This document shows, in pieces, positions 1 through 10,258 of a stretch of DNA of 64,000 nucleotides (the first letter of the stretch is position 1; each line of letters begins with the position of its first letter). Where the stretch lies: the NCBI GenBank assembly GCA_015680685.1, contig MNCI01020374.1:60965-124964 (forward strand), in the 5' to 3' direction. The translations under genes were made by a program, and so were the position numbers. Origin of the DNA: Gnetum montanum. Taxonomy: Eukaryota > Streptophyta > Gnetopsida > Gnetales > Gnetaceae. The notes beneath the pieces were generated by a model. It worked only from the letters and a program-made list of their open reading frames with translations. It made no database searches and was not told where the DNA came from.

Positions 1-221
1 ATTCTAACGCTACCGGAGGTTCGCGATTAGTCATGGGGGTACGTGGCCTGCTTTTTTCAAATTTTCTCCTAAGCCTCGGATTTTTTCGTTTTTCTCCTTA
101 AACCCTACACCTTTGGTCGTCATCATCTACATTTTCCCAGATCCATATCAGCCATACCTCAACCTAGCCAATGAACCTAAACCGAAGCAAGGTATTATTT
201 ACTTAATGATTTAATTACCCT

Positions 222-254
222 TGCTAATATATGATTGTGTTGTGTGTGTAGATG
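222..254 (+). promoter_or_regulatory. Predicted 3' splice acceptor ahead of the lost ORF2 in E0
   Basis: TGCTAAT (222-228, branch-point-like) is followed by a T/G-rich stretch and TGTAG at 247-251, with ATG directly after at 252. The spacing matches the better preserved sites in E1, E2 and D. The reading frame that follows closes within about 18 codons, so the site is a relic. Confidence 0.4.
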
Positions 255-633
255 GTAATCATACAACAACAGAATGGATTTGGAGTAAACACTTGGAATG
301 GGCAGCGCTGAAGCAGCTATGCAAGGAGTAGAATGGATAATGCGCTTACGGATGGACAATGGAAGGCGTAATCTAGGCATTGGCAGCAGCAAGACTCTTC
401 TCTCTTCTTCTCTTCTATTCTCTCTCCTCTTTTCTCTCAGCTGCCAAATGTGGCCTGATGTCATTGTAATAAGGTGTTCACCCTTGTTGTCATGAACACT
501 AGTTATGTCAAGTCTTATAATAAGGATCCGTTCACATGTCATCCCATTAGTTCCATTCCCCTCAATAATCCCATACCTACCTGATATCATTGTAAGGAAC
601 TCGAGGACGAGTTTTCATTCAGTAATGGGGGCA

Positions 634-1632
634 TGATGAGACGTGGTATGCACAAGTTGCGATATCGCGTACGCGATATCGTGGCCGCTGCGATATCGCA
701 TCTGTCCCTGCGATATCGCGTACATGATATCGCAGTCCACCGCCATATCTATAAATAAGAGGCAGCACTCCCTTCATTTCCCAATCCTGGCTAGAAGTAG
801 CGAAGCTCTGGTAGTTTGAACACTCCAGAGTTAGATTACTTTCCCATGTGCCCGCAGTAGGAGTCCTAGAGTGAACGACTCTTTATTCGAGCAACTTTGT
901 AACCTGAACACAAGTTGTGTACGGCAATAAAGACGAACTTGATTGGATAAACCTTGCAGTACATGGTTTTATTTTGTTGTTATTTATTGCTTTCCTAGTG
1001 TGCACGAGTACGACTTGATTACAAGCATTGGACTGCTTGGTAACCCAGTAGCGTATTCCAAGATCTGCACTTGGTAATCCCAATGGTAGTCCAATGTGTA
1101 CGGCTAGTCAGGAATCGGTTACTCATTGCTAGGCTAAAACGTGTGATAAGTACGACTTGGCTGCGAGCACCCATGGGTGTGTACGGCTAGCCAAGGAATC
1201 GGCTGCTTATCACACTTAGGCTAAATAGGTGCCTCAGTACGACCACTTCGAGCACTTGCGTTACATGTGGTTATCCCAGTAACGATTAGGGTTTGGTAGC
1301 CACAATTGCATAGTTCAGGGTGTGTCCGGTAAGTGGGAATGGATGCTAACGCTAGTTAATTTAGACTTAGGACATTAGTTAGAGCTAGTTAGTTTCTCAA
1401 CCCTTTCCCTCATAGCTTAGGAGATAAACCAAAAAATACCAAAAAAATCATATACCTCAGACTTGCTTAACCATACACCGTGACACATACAAGCAAGCCT
1501 GGGAAGACAACGAACGATTAACCCCAAGTGTTTCTTGTGGCGTTAAGGCATTTAGTCTGCAGAGATCAACCGGATCACGTGTACACGCTCGTATTCGTAT
1601 GGTTGAGTGTAGGGGTACCTCGCCACTCATCA
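634..1632 (+). repeat. 3' LTR of E0
   Basis: The LTR begins TGATGAG and ends CTCATCA, the terminal inverted repeat shared by all LTRs of this family here. U3 holds a perfect 22-bp palindrome at 660-681 with core GATATCGCGTACGCGATATC, plus two more partial copies to 745. TATAAATA lies at 750-757 and AATAAA at about 927. At 999 bp it is longer than its relatives (800-950 bp), because the R/U5 part repeats a module containing TTGGTAAYCCCAGT and CGTGTGATAAGTACGACTTG several times. The 3' flank is ACAAG; the matching 5' duplication is outside the window. Confidence 0.85.
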
Positions 1633-1849
1633 ACAAGGGATCAGAATTCTTCTTACTTTCATATGATTACTAATCAATGACATATTAAGAAATCCTTAGT
1701 ATTCTTTTTGAATGATATTGTTGTTGATTTGTAGTATGCTATTGAGTTTTTCCAAGATATCTTCTAGGCTAATACAATAATGAACCTGACACCTTTGTGT
1801 ATTGTGATCCCATAGATCATTATTAAGTAAGACAATACTCACTTTCAAT
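1633..1849. other. Short AT-rich spacer after E0
   Basis: No ORF or repeat boundary is recognisable. It may be the upstream, endonuclease-proximal part of the adjoining LINE, but the sequence is too decayed to show this. Confidence 0.3.
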
Positions 1850-3260
1850 GATCTTTCACCAGAGCTAAGATTCAAGACATTATGGAGGGAGCTCTGAAGA
1901 ACAAATCTCCTAGCCTAGATAAATAGAATTTTAAGTTTGTAAAGGAGTACTATGATGTTATTAGAAGAGATCTAGAGATGATCATGATATTGGGGTTTTC
2001 TCATGGCATCTTCCCTAAGACATTAAAAAATACACATATTATTCTTCTTCCAAAAAAAGGAACAAGTGTCTTCACTAGTGTATTATAGGTTGATAAGCCT
2101 CTATAACTATTTGTATAAATTCATATACAAAATTCTTGTTTCATGGCTAAAACTTCTAATCCATGGGTTGATGAAGGAGGACCATTCAAGCTTCATTCCA
2201 AGGCAAACTATATCTAACAATGTTATTGCTACTCATGAAGCTATTCATTGGGCTCAGGTCTAATAAAAATAAGATATATTTTTTAAAGCTAGATTTGGAC
2301 AAAGCACATGATAAAGTGGAATGGAAGGCCCTCACTATCACTCTAAGGAGCTTAGACTTTGAAGATTGGTTTTGTAATTTGATTAGATATATACTATCCA
2401 TGGTGAGATATTAGGTCTTAGTGAAAGATCACTTAACAAATCAAATTTCCTTTGGATGTGGTATTTACTATGGTTATTTTCTCTTATCATACTTATTTGT
2501 CATTATTGCTAATAATCTTTGTTGTTAATTGAAAAATAAAAATGTTAGTTTTTCTTTTCCTTCAAATCTCATGTCTCTTTGATATGCAAATGACATGAGC
2601 ATCTTCTTCCTTGCATTGGTTCCTAAAGTACAAAAAGTTAAAAATGCTTTGGTGACATTTAGTTGTTCTACTAAATTAGAAGTCAATTGGACAAAAGTAA
2701 AGCTTTTTTAAGTGGGATGTTCCTTGGCTTGCTTCAGACATATCATCCATATGTTTAGATATGTTATCAAGTTCCTTCCAACCTGATACTTAGGTTAACC
2801 TCTATTTGTTAGAAGGAAATTGATGTATTGTGGGAGACTATTCTTACAATCTGTAGAAAAGAATAGCTTCTTAGAAAGGTATGTTTCTTTATTCTTTCAA
2901 GAAACTCATGTTGGCTCAGTTAGTTCTTTCTAGCATACCTAGATATAATGCCTTAGTTATTTCTCTAATCCACCTTCTCCCACCCCCATGGGTTCACTTC
3001 ATTGCCCAAGCTAATTGTATTATTCATAATTTTTTATGATCTAGATTAGACTAACACCAACAATTTCACTTAGTGATTTGAGAAAAGGTTGTAGCATCCA
3101 TTTAAGCTAAGAGCTATGGCCTCAAAGATTTTGGAAATCAAGCTCTATTTCTTGTAGCTAAGTTGGCATGGGAAGTATGCATGTAGAAAATTGTATCATA
3201 AAAAGTCATTTACGTGGGTAGAGGTGATGTGGAACATTTGGTTAGAACATAATGTTAGGG
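1850..3260 (+). pseudogene. L1-type LINE reverse transcriptase remnant
   Basis: Translated fragments follow the order of a plant L1 reverse transcriptase. First comes a 'KALKNKSPSLD' block (usual form K.PG.DG), then 'FSHGIFPKTLKNTHIILLPKK' (usual N.T.I.LIPK). Near 2090 is a degenerate 'RLISLYNYLYKFIYKIL' (RPISL.N..YKI). Near 2290 is 'LKLDLDKAHDKVEW' (LK.D..KAYD.V.W, motif A), and at 2583-2594 'YAND' stands where the catalytic Y/FADD should be. Later pieces (LEVNWTK near 2690; GNQALFLVAKLAWE near 3140) fit the thumb and connection of L1 ORF2. Many frameshifts and stops make it non-functional. No 5' endonuclease, RNase H or poly(A) tail is visible, and the ends are approximate. Confidence 0.8.
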
Positions 3261-3465
3261 TTTTTTGAGCAAGTACTTCAAGCTATCCCTATAAATGAGT
3301 AAGTAGAACTATGACTAACTTCTAACTTTAGAAAAATTTTCATAAGTGTGTAATGACTATGTTCCATATGAGGGAGTATCAGCACCATAAGCATTTAAGC
3401 CATGGTGACTTCAAGAACTTTCCAGTGCTCTTCCTACTCCAGCACATTATTTGGACTCTCTACTT

Positions 3466-3550
3466 CACCATTGTGTCCAAAAGGTTGAAATCTATAGGAT
3501 TTGACTTTACCATTATGTCCAAAAGGTTGAAATCTATAGGAAATGACTCT
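3466..3550 (+). repeat. 42-bp direct duplication, two copies
   Basis: ACCATTGTGTCCAAAAGG at about 3468 recurs as ACCATTATGTCCAAAAGG 42 bp later, together with the following TTGAAATCTATAGGA. The period is a multiple of three, so a 73-residue ORF runs through it, but nothing suggests coding function. Confidence 0.8.
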
Positions 3551-4399
3551 TTGTTCATGGAAAAAGGCTTCTGAAATCAAAAGTTATGGCTTCTAGAGTT
3601 TGAAACCTTTTGGGGTGAAAAACGAGACTTCCTGAGAGGTCATCCATCCCAGTTCTACTCTAGGGTGAGCACGCTTAATTATGAAGTTTTTGTCTTACAT
3701 GTTGGAAATTCTCCAAATTCTATTTTCAAAGATTTATTTTCCACATTCTTAATTTTAAACTAACATTCCAACGAATGGAAATTTCAATTCTTTGTTAGTT
3801 GATAAAAATTTTCAATTTTTTGTCTATTGATTAAAAATCTTCCATCATCGGGCATGGCAAGGATAATGGCAGGCAAGGGTAATGGCAACGACTACAATGG
3901 CATGGGAATGGTGAATAAGCTTACATGAGGAAGACAATGGTGGCGTTGCATTGGTGGTGTTGTGTTGGTGATGGTGGCCTGCACAATGGTTATGTTTCTA
4001 TGTGGTGGTGGTGTTGGCTATGTGGCCAAGGCAAGGGCCTACATAGCCAGCAGGAGGGCCAGTGTAGCCTTTGGGAGGCCTGCACAAAGGTAGATCAACG
4101 TCATTAGGAGTAGATTAGCATTTTTGTGGTAGATTAGTAGCCTAGTGATGTAAATCAGTGTCATTTTTAGTGGCGACTGGGTGTTCCTTGCTATCGCATG
4201 GCATTTTCTTCCTACCATGTGGTCCACAAAGGGTTGATGTAGCTTGCATATGGGCTGCATGCCCTACACAGGGATTAGTATGGCCTATGTGGCACCATTT
4301 TGGCCCTATTAGTGCCTGTGGCCCTAGCAGAAACACTACATGTGCATCAGTGGAGAGGGTTTTTTGGCGTCAGAGGGTGTTGGAAGGGGCAATTATTAG
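3551..4399. other. Gene-free low-complexity stretch
   Basis: The segment is rich in GGCAAGG and ATGGTGG runs (3840-4030) and in scattered GGCCCTA/TAGGGCC words (4050-4340). Short ORFs occur on both strands at once, as expected of G-rich simple sequence. I recognise no gene or mobile element here. Confidence 0.4.
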
Positions 4400-4770
4400 C
4401 AACATGGGAGGATATTGAAGATGTCCTTTATGGGTGGCACCATTAGTGTTTGCAAGGTGCTAGAGGTATCCTTTATGGATGGGGTTGTCAATGCCCATGG
4501 AATGTCAAAGGTACCCTTTATGGATGGTGTTGTCAGTGGTCATGGAGTGTTAGGGGAGCCCTTTATGGATAGTGCCATTGGTGCTCGTAGAGCAATGGGG
4601 GAGCCCTTTATGGGCAACACCATTAGTGCCCATAGAGTGCCAAGGAATCCCTTTATGGGTGGTGCTATTGGTGCCTGTGAAGCATTGGGGGAGCCCTTTA
4701 TGGATGGCACCTTCAATGCCAATGGAGCGTTGAGGGAGTCCTTTACAAGTAGCATTGTTAGTGCTCGTTA
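4400..4770 (+). repeat. 45-bp minisatellite, about seven to eight units
   Basis: The core CCTTTATGGATGG recurs every 45 bp from about 4422 to 4740, followed by a variable half (GTGCCCATGGAGYG). Because 45 is divisible by three, the array is open on both strands. The plus-strand reading gives 15-residue units of the type [EV]PFMDG.I.A.GALG within a 118-residue ORF. Units differ mostly by single substitutions. I interpret this as a minisatellite, not a gene: there is no codon-position bias visible and the minus strand is equally open. Confidence 0.85.
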
Positions 4771-5130
4771 GCATCGTTGATGCATGGTGACAATAGGCAT
4801 GTGATGGCAGTAGAGTGGCAATATATAGCACACAGTAGTAGCAAAGCAGTAGGTGATGGATGGTGGGAGCAAAGCAGTAGGTGATGGATGGTGGGAGCAA
4901 AGCAATGGAGTAGTAGGAAATAGTGGAGCTGTGGATGACAACAAAGTGTAGCATGGTGTGTTGTGGCAAGGTGGGACCAAGAGGGTGGCATGTGGTAGCA
5001 AAGGATAGTGATCCTCAAAATAAGGGCTATGCTACCTTCCCCCTCCCCCCCCTTCCCAACCCACATGGCTAGCATAGCCTTTATAGGTCTTGCGTGGCCC
5101 CTACAAGGGCTATGCATCCTACACATTTTT
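4771..5130. repeat. Short tandem repeats and purine-rich DNA
   Basis: A 27-bp unit (AGCAAAGCAGTAGGTGATGG plus ATGGTGG) is repeated about two and a half times at 4838-4905. It is followed by degenerate GTGG/GCAA-rich sequence and a CCCCCTCCCCCCCCTTCCC tract near 5038-5057. Minus-strand ORFs here (up to 139 residues) are a by-product of stop-poor composition. Confidence 0.7.
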
Positions 5131-5640
5131 TTAATAAAAATCGGAGCTTGAGGTCAATCCTGCGACATTTTGCTTTTTCCCCCATTTTAAAAAATTATAT
5201 ATATATATATAAATTCATAACATTGGGTTCAGGGTCAAACCTATGACCTCCCACTTGATATATATATATATATATATATCAATAAAAATCTAATAAATTA
5301 ATACTATTTCAATGCATGTATAATGAGAAACTTTAAACATCAATATCTCTAAAATTGTAAGTTTGATCAAGATGAAATTTTTTATTATTGGAATCATTTT
5401 GATGAGCACTATGCATTGGACATAGTCTTAGGATTCAAAAGTAAAGTTGAAATTTTAGAAATTAAAAGGAACAAAATAGCCTATTTTGTTGAAGTGACAT
5501 TTCTAGGCTAACATATGATAACTTGAGGTCTTCTAGATTACTTGGATATAGACTTTCAACAAAATAAAATCAATTTAGGTCATGGTTATTAACTTTTTGG
5601 GTGAAAATCAACAATGACTTCAATCAATTAATATTTATAG
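5131..5640. other. AT-rich spacer with two (AT)n microsatellites
   Basis: TATATATA runs lie at about 5197-5211 and 5260-5278. The rest (5290-5640) is AT-rich, with no ORF above about 30 codons that I would trust. Nothing else is recognised. Confidence 0.6.
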
Positions 5641-6140
5641 TATTAAGATAAGTAAGAGTTAGCTAGACCAATGTATCCTTGTCTTACTAACATCTCTTGT
5701 AATTGATGAATCTTGATGAGGCGTAATTAGATTTTCATTAGTCAATGGTATCCATGAAAAAATGTTGGTGGGATATCTTAGACATATGGTGCATTTAGTG
5801 ATGATCAATGATTTTCCTTGTGTCATGGCTTCATGGTTCATCATCAGATTCATATTGTAGCTAGCCCATGATTTCAAGTGGTCCTTGGGTCTTGGTTTGC
5901 TTTGATACCAATTATGACATCTCATCCTCGAATGTCATAGAAAACATCACATATATTTTATATTAGACATTATGCATAAGAAGAAAACATACCAAATGTC
6001 AAATATATTTAACATTGGATATTATGCATAAAGGAAATAATAGAGAAAATGTAGTAAGAAAAAGAAAAGAACACTTTATTGATATGAAATAGTGTATTTG
6101 GATCATACTCTAAGAATTTTTCTTAGGATTTTCTTCCTTG
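5641..6140 (-). mobile_element. Minus-strand LTR element primed by tRNA-iMet, fragment
   Basis: TGCTTTGATACCA at 5898-5910 is the reverse complement of the tRNA-iMet primer-binding site TGGTATCAAAGCA. The element therefore reads right to left, with internal sequence at 5641-5897 and its 5' LTR starting at 5911 (AATTATGACATCTCATCC). The LTR runs to 6140 and is interrupted by E1; part of it probably continues after 15147. No pol is visible. tRNA-iMet priming is typical of Copia elements but also occurs elsewhere, so the superfamily is not certain. Confidence 0.55.
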
Positions 6141-6145
6141 GGCAT
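6141..6145. repeat. Target-site duplication GGCAT, left copy (E1)
   Basis: The five bases GGCAT precede the left LTR of E1 and recur at 15142-15146 directly after the right LTR. Confidence 0.9.
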
Positions 6146-7019
6146 TAATGAACCATGATTTTTCAGGCTCCGATATTGGACCTGTGATATCGGACCCATG
6201 ATATTGAGTATGTGATATCCTAGCCTAGCCAACGATATCGGATACGCGATATCGTGGTTCCTGTGTAAGCCTATAAATACCACATTTGGGCACATAGGAA
6301 AAGGGAGTCTGTTAGTGTTAGAGTAGAGTCTTTTTCTCATTTTTTAGTTCATCTCAACCCTTTCCCTAGTGCATGCCTACAGTGTGATGATTGTAATTGT
6401 ACAAAACCTTTATTCGAGTGTGATGTACTTGGACATGCACATGATCGGCAATAAAGATCGAGATTAATTCATCATTGCAACATTCACTTAGTTTTAATTG
6501 CTTAACTGTTATTGTTATTTATTGTTTTCTCAATTAATATTTCTTACCTTTCATTTACTATCCCTATTATTAAATGCAAAATGAGTACAACTTAATCATG
6601 AGAATTTAAGTGTGACTACTTGGTAACCCAGTAGCGTATCTAGGAGCACTAAAGTAATATACGCTTGGTAATTCCAGAAGTAGTACACAAGGTCCAAGAT
6701 GTGTATGGATGATTAAGGACATATGCTCATCGCACTTAGGCTAGCTTAGATTCTCTTTTCTCATTCCTTATTAGCTTAAAACAAAGTTATTTTCCATTGC
6801 CTCTAGGAGTAGCACTAGTTTAGGACCACATCATACACCTCACTTTGGACTAAACCATACATGACAAAGCAAATACTAGTCTAGGTGGGAAGATAGTGAA
6901 CTATGATTAATGTGTAACTATCTAGATACCACAACTAGCTTGTCTGCGGAGTGCGATTGGATCATGTGTGAATGCTCGTATTCATATGATTGAGTGTAGG
7001 GGTACCTAGCCACTCATCA
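6146..7019 (+). repeat. 5' LTR of E1
   Basis: It starts TAATGAACC (ancestral TGATGAACC, as in the 3' LTR) and ends CTCATCA. U3 has GATATC modules: CGATATTGG, GATATCGGAC and, at 6231-6256, a near-palindrome ending CGCGATATCG. They precede TATAAATA at 6272-6279. AATAAAGATCGAG, the likely polyadenylation signal region, lies near 6450. The R/U5 words CTTGGTAACCCAGTAGCGTA and CTTGGTAATTCCAG are shared with every LTR of this family in the window. Confidence 0.9.
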
Positions 7020-7020
7020 T

Positions 7021-7038
7021 TGGCACCATTGTCAGGGA
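7021..7038 (+). promoter_or_regulatory. Primer-binding site, tRNA-Asp type (E1)
   Basis: TGGCACCATTGTCAGGGA begins two bases after the LTR's terminal CA. It differs from the plant tRNA-Asp complement TGGCGCCGTTGCCGGGGA at four positions, all transitions at CpG sites, as expected from methylation decay. A tRNA-Asp primer is known for the Athila lineage. Confidence 0.85.
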
Positions 7039-7153
7039 TGGTGCTAGTTATTTAGATTAGTTATATCCTACAAGATCGTTGTAACAAAGTATTCACAATA
7101 TATCTCTTAGAAAAGAACTTAATTTCAATTAAGTCACACACCAATTCACAGCA

Positions 7154-9121
7154 ATGTCTCTCTCACAAGACTATGATAATGCAACAACTAGTAAGGCAAT
7201 TCATTGGAGAACCAACAAATTATACGATGATGAAGATGAAGTCTGGAGTACTCAATCTGATGCAGGGGTCTCCTATGTACATAAATGAAGACAACATCAT
7301 CCCAACTCACAAATTCACAACCTACTTAGTGATGATGAACCCTTGCTGGCCACTAAGAGCCTAATGCATATACAAGAGGCTATTTGAATATCCTGCAGGC
7401 ATATTAAGGAAAGCCATCTACCCAGGCTTGATTTAAACAAGTTTTCCAAATTTTTAGGAGGCTATGATTTAGATCCACAACATCATTTACAAGACTTCCA
7501 TGATGCTTGTGTATGGAATAATATTAATAATGGATGGAAAAAACTTAAGCTCTTTCCTTTGACACTCATTGGCCTAGCAAAAGTATGGTATAGGTCCTTA
7601 AGAGTGTCAGCCTTGAGGAAACAAATCCAAGAGTGGAAACAAGCACAACATGAACCCTTGGACATGGCCTTAGAAAGATATTATGCATTGTTAAACAACA
7701 GTCTAGGCCATGGGTTCTCCGAAGAAAGGCTAATGTATTGCATCATGGATGGGCCCGGTAATGAGACAAGGGAGACCCTAGGGATGTATGCCCTAGGTCA
7801 ACTGTATGAGCTATGAACCCATCAATTCCAAGAGCTTATTAAGTAGGTAGCAAAATAAGAAGGAGAAATGGCTAAGTGGGAGAATGTTGAAAGCTCTCAA
7901 TGGGACCAAAATCTTGGATTAGCAAAGGTCCATAATCATGAAGAGGAGAAATCAACTCACCTTAAGGAGGTGGAATCATCTTTGCCAATACTACAATCAC
8001 TGGATGAAATTGAGGCAAAGATTAATAAGACGACAGAATGGATACATGAAAAATGTGGAGAATATGCCAACAATATTACAGGTAGAACCATGACAAACCA
8101 AGAAGCAAGACATAACACCCTTAGACAATCGGAAAGAAGGGTTGAAGAGAATAAGAACTCAACTACTAATCATATGTATCAATGTAACATTTTCCTATAC
8201 GATCACCCCAAAGGTCAATGCCCAATCTTGTCACATTTACATGAGCATTGGGGAAGAATGTTACATCTAGAGTTCGTACAAAAATACTGTGTTCAATCAT
8301 AGTGGCAAAAATCCTAGTCATGAGGGAGGCCACCCCCAAACTGGTCACACGCTTCATATCATCCAAACCCAAGTGCTTATCAAGTTCAGCATCCTGTTTC
8401 CCCAACTGGGTCAACATCCTCTATCTCACCACATTGTTATCATTCTTCTAAATACTATCAACCCATGTCTTCTTCCACAAGATCACCACCTCATGTTCCT
8501 TATACTTCTCCTCACCCTCAATATTCACATCCTTTACCTCCTTCTACATTGCCATCAATAGTACTAGAAGGTTTTGCACCACAATATCAACCCACGAACG
8601 TTACTTGTGTTGCTACTATCAACCACAGTGGGAATCCTCCACAACATCAAAGGCATCCCTTCTTTAGACATGACCGTAGAAAGGGACAACATAGTTTCAA
8701 GACCACTGCATCCTTCCACTTAGCACAAGTTCAACACTGTGGTGCATCTTTCTCCTCGAATCCAATGCCTCATATTACCTTATCAGGGCCACCAATCAAT
8801 ACTCCAACAATCGTGTGGCCCAATGAATATAGCTACATAGGGAGACATATCAATCCTTGCATACCATCTTATGGTCAAGGGTGCCATAGTGGGTTAACTC
8901 CATATCAATTAAACTCATCTTCTAACTTGCCCCACTATGTCAACTTTAATACAGTGTGTGCACCCCAATTTGGGTACATTCTAACCATGACATCAAAAGA
9001 CACCCAGTGGTTTGGATATGACCAAGTCCCAATATTTCCAAAATGCATGGATCCAACCCTTCCATTTATTAATTCTTACTATGATCAAAAGTTTGGTTAT
9101 GGGGGATATCCACCATTCTAA
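7154..9121 (+). pseudogene. gag of E1, single frame broken by stops
   Basis: The ATG at 7154 opens one reading frame that can be followed to the TAA after 9121 (about 655 codons) with roughly ten in-frame stops and no frameshift. Residues 1-45 are acidic ('LYDDEDEVWSTQSD'). The capsid-like region at about 100-220 has 'HHLQDFHDACVWNN', 'KLKLFPLTLIGLAKVWYRSL', 'WKQAQHEPLDMALERYYALL' and 'GLGHGF.EERL'-type words of the retrotransposon gag family. A zinc knuckle with spacing C-x2-C-x3-H-x4-C in E2 appears here as 'CNIFLYDHPKGQCP' near codon 345, its second Cys lost. The tail from codon 430 is Pro/His/Tyr-rich. D and the 51.6-kb fragment have homologous gag. The protein would form the virus-like particle; this copy is dead. 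Confidence 0.85.
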
Positions 9122-9698
9122 CAAATAGAATTAATAAATGTTTTTCCTTTTCTTTAATTTTACAATTTTTTGTTTTCTAGTTTTTCATCTTTCAATTTTT
9201 TGTTTTATCTTTTTATTGGTTGGTTCATCTTTTTATTGATTATTTTATCTTTTTATATTTTTATGAGTAATCTCATCTATGAATAAAATAGTCATGTGAC
9301 TCGTTGGTTGAAGTGTTGTTTTATGCTATCAAGTCTCAGGTGACTAATTACTTGGATAGCGAGCCCATCACATCCACCCACCCATTCTATTAATAAGAGG
9401 TTCTACTCTGGGTACGATGATATTCTTGACATCATTAAAACTTAAAGTAATTTTGTGCTCATCATGCCCAGAGTGAAAAATGATGGACTAAGAGGGAATG
9501 ACCAAGGTGTGACATCAAGGGGACTTGTGGATTCTCTTTGGTGACATTTGTAGGAGTTATCTTGTAGCCTGGTTGTACTAAGATCCTTGTAAATCTAACG
9601 AAAAATGGGAGTAAGAGTAATAAAGGCACTCAATAAAAAAATAAATAAAAAAAATAAAAAAATAAAAAAACCCAATGCTATTCTAGGGGGTTCCATTG

Positions 9699-9724
9699 GA
9701 AAGACATGCACCCATGCCTGAAGG
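9699..9724 (+). other. 26-bp ultraconserved block in the spacer (E1)
   Basis: The block begins GAAAGACATGCACC and ends CATGCCTGAAGG. It is identical at 20112-20137 (E2) and, on the minus strand, at 50832-50857. The D copy (39387-39412, minus) has one transition. Flanking DNA is much more diverged between these copies. It contains the direct repeat ATGC-ACCC-ATGC. Function unknown. Confidence 0.7.
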
Positions 9725-9750
9725 TAGGCGGCCTCTTTGGATAACACATC

Positions 9751-9809
9751 AAAAAAAGGGGGGGGGGGGGGGGGAGGAAGAAGAAAAAAAAAGAAAAGAG
9801 AAAAAAAAG
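9751..9809 (+). repeat. 59-bp purine tract with 17 consecutive G (E1)
   Basis: An uninterrupted A/G run holds a 17-G homopolymer at 9758-9774 followed by GGAAGAAG/AAAAAG repeats. E2 has a 37-bp purine run at the same place (20161-20197) without the G run. D and the second internal region have A-rich sense strands there (39480-39512 and 50920-50960), broken by a few C. The exact G count is a likely assembly weak point. Confidence 0.8.
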
Positions 9810-10258
9810 TATGCCAAAGTGGCCAAGCAAAAAGTGACAACAAGATCAAGACAAGTGTGCCACAAATTTTCAATCACTCATCCCTTGAACAAAATGCCAA
9901 GTGATCGTACACCTTGCCATCATGATGCTCTTATGATTATCCGTCATTAGATGAAACAATGCAATGTCACTAATCGCAGGAATGGACTTGGTCTTGATTT
10001 TGGAGCGACAAGCTAATGACACATTAATCACATCCTATACTTAGAATTCATTGTGCCTTAGGTTAGTTACCTCATGTTCCAATTTCTGCAATCCCGTCTA
10101 CAATTTGCCTCATCTCGTTGTTTATGTATTTATGACTTGTGTCTTATGTAGCATTCAATTCATACCTCATCATGGTGGTATCTACATGTGTGTGTTTTGT
10201 GGAACTAGTGTAGATTACATCTAACCCTTCTAGTGCCTACCGACATTTTAAGGTGTGG

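Larger units (their letters stand above)
1..1632 (+). mobile_element. E0: 3' end of an Athila-like LTR element
   Basis: This is the 3' part of a Ty3/Gypsy element whose 5' part lies outside the window. A GGGGG tract after TTAGTCAT at 35-39 matches the internal purine tract of E1 and E2. A splice-acceptor-like stretch with an ATG follows at 222-254, then the conserved pre-LTR segment (AATAATCCCATACCTA, then CGAGGACGAGTTTTCATTCAG), then the LTR at 634-1632. Only about 380 bp separate the ORF2-type ATG (252) from the LTR, against about 3 kb in E1 and E2, so ORF2 is deleted or replaced. The short ORFs at 195-590 are unrelated to any known protein and I do not treat them as genes. Confidence 0.75.

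Noticed and set aside
4550-4969. Long minus-strand ORF of 139 codons
   Set aside because: A by-product of the 45-bp minisatellite and stop-poor simple repeats; equally open on the other strand.
5190-5280. (AT)n runs as promoter elements
   Set aside because: Plain microsatellites with no transcript or gene context.
8248-8451. Alternative-frame ORF in gag, also seen at 18729-19019
   Set aside because: Both copies overlap the gag frame; similarity follows from gag homology, and codon changes favour the gag frame.
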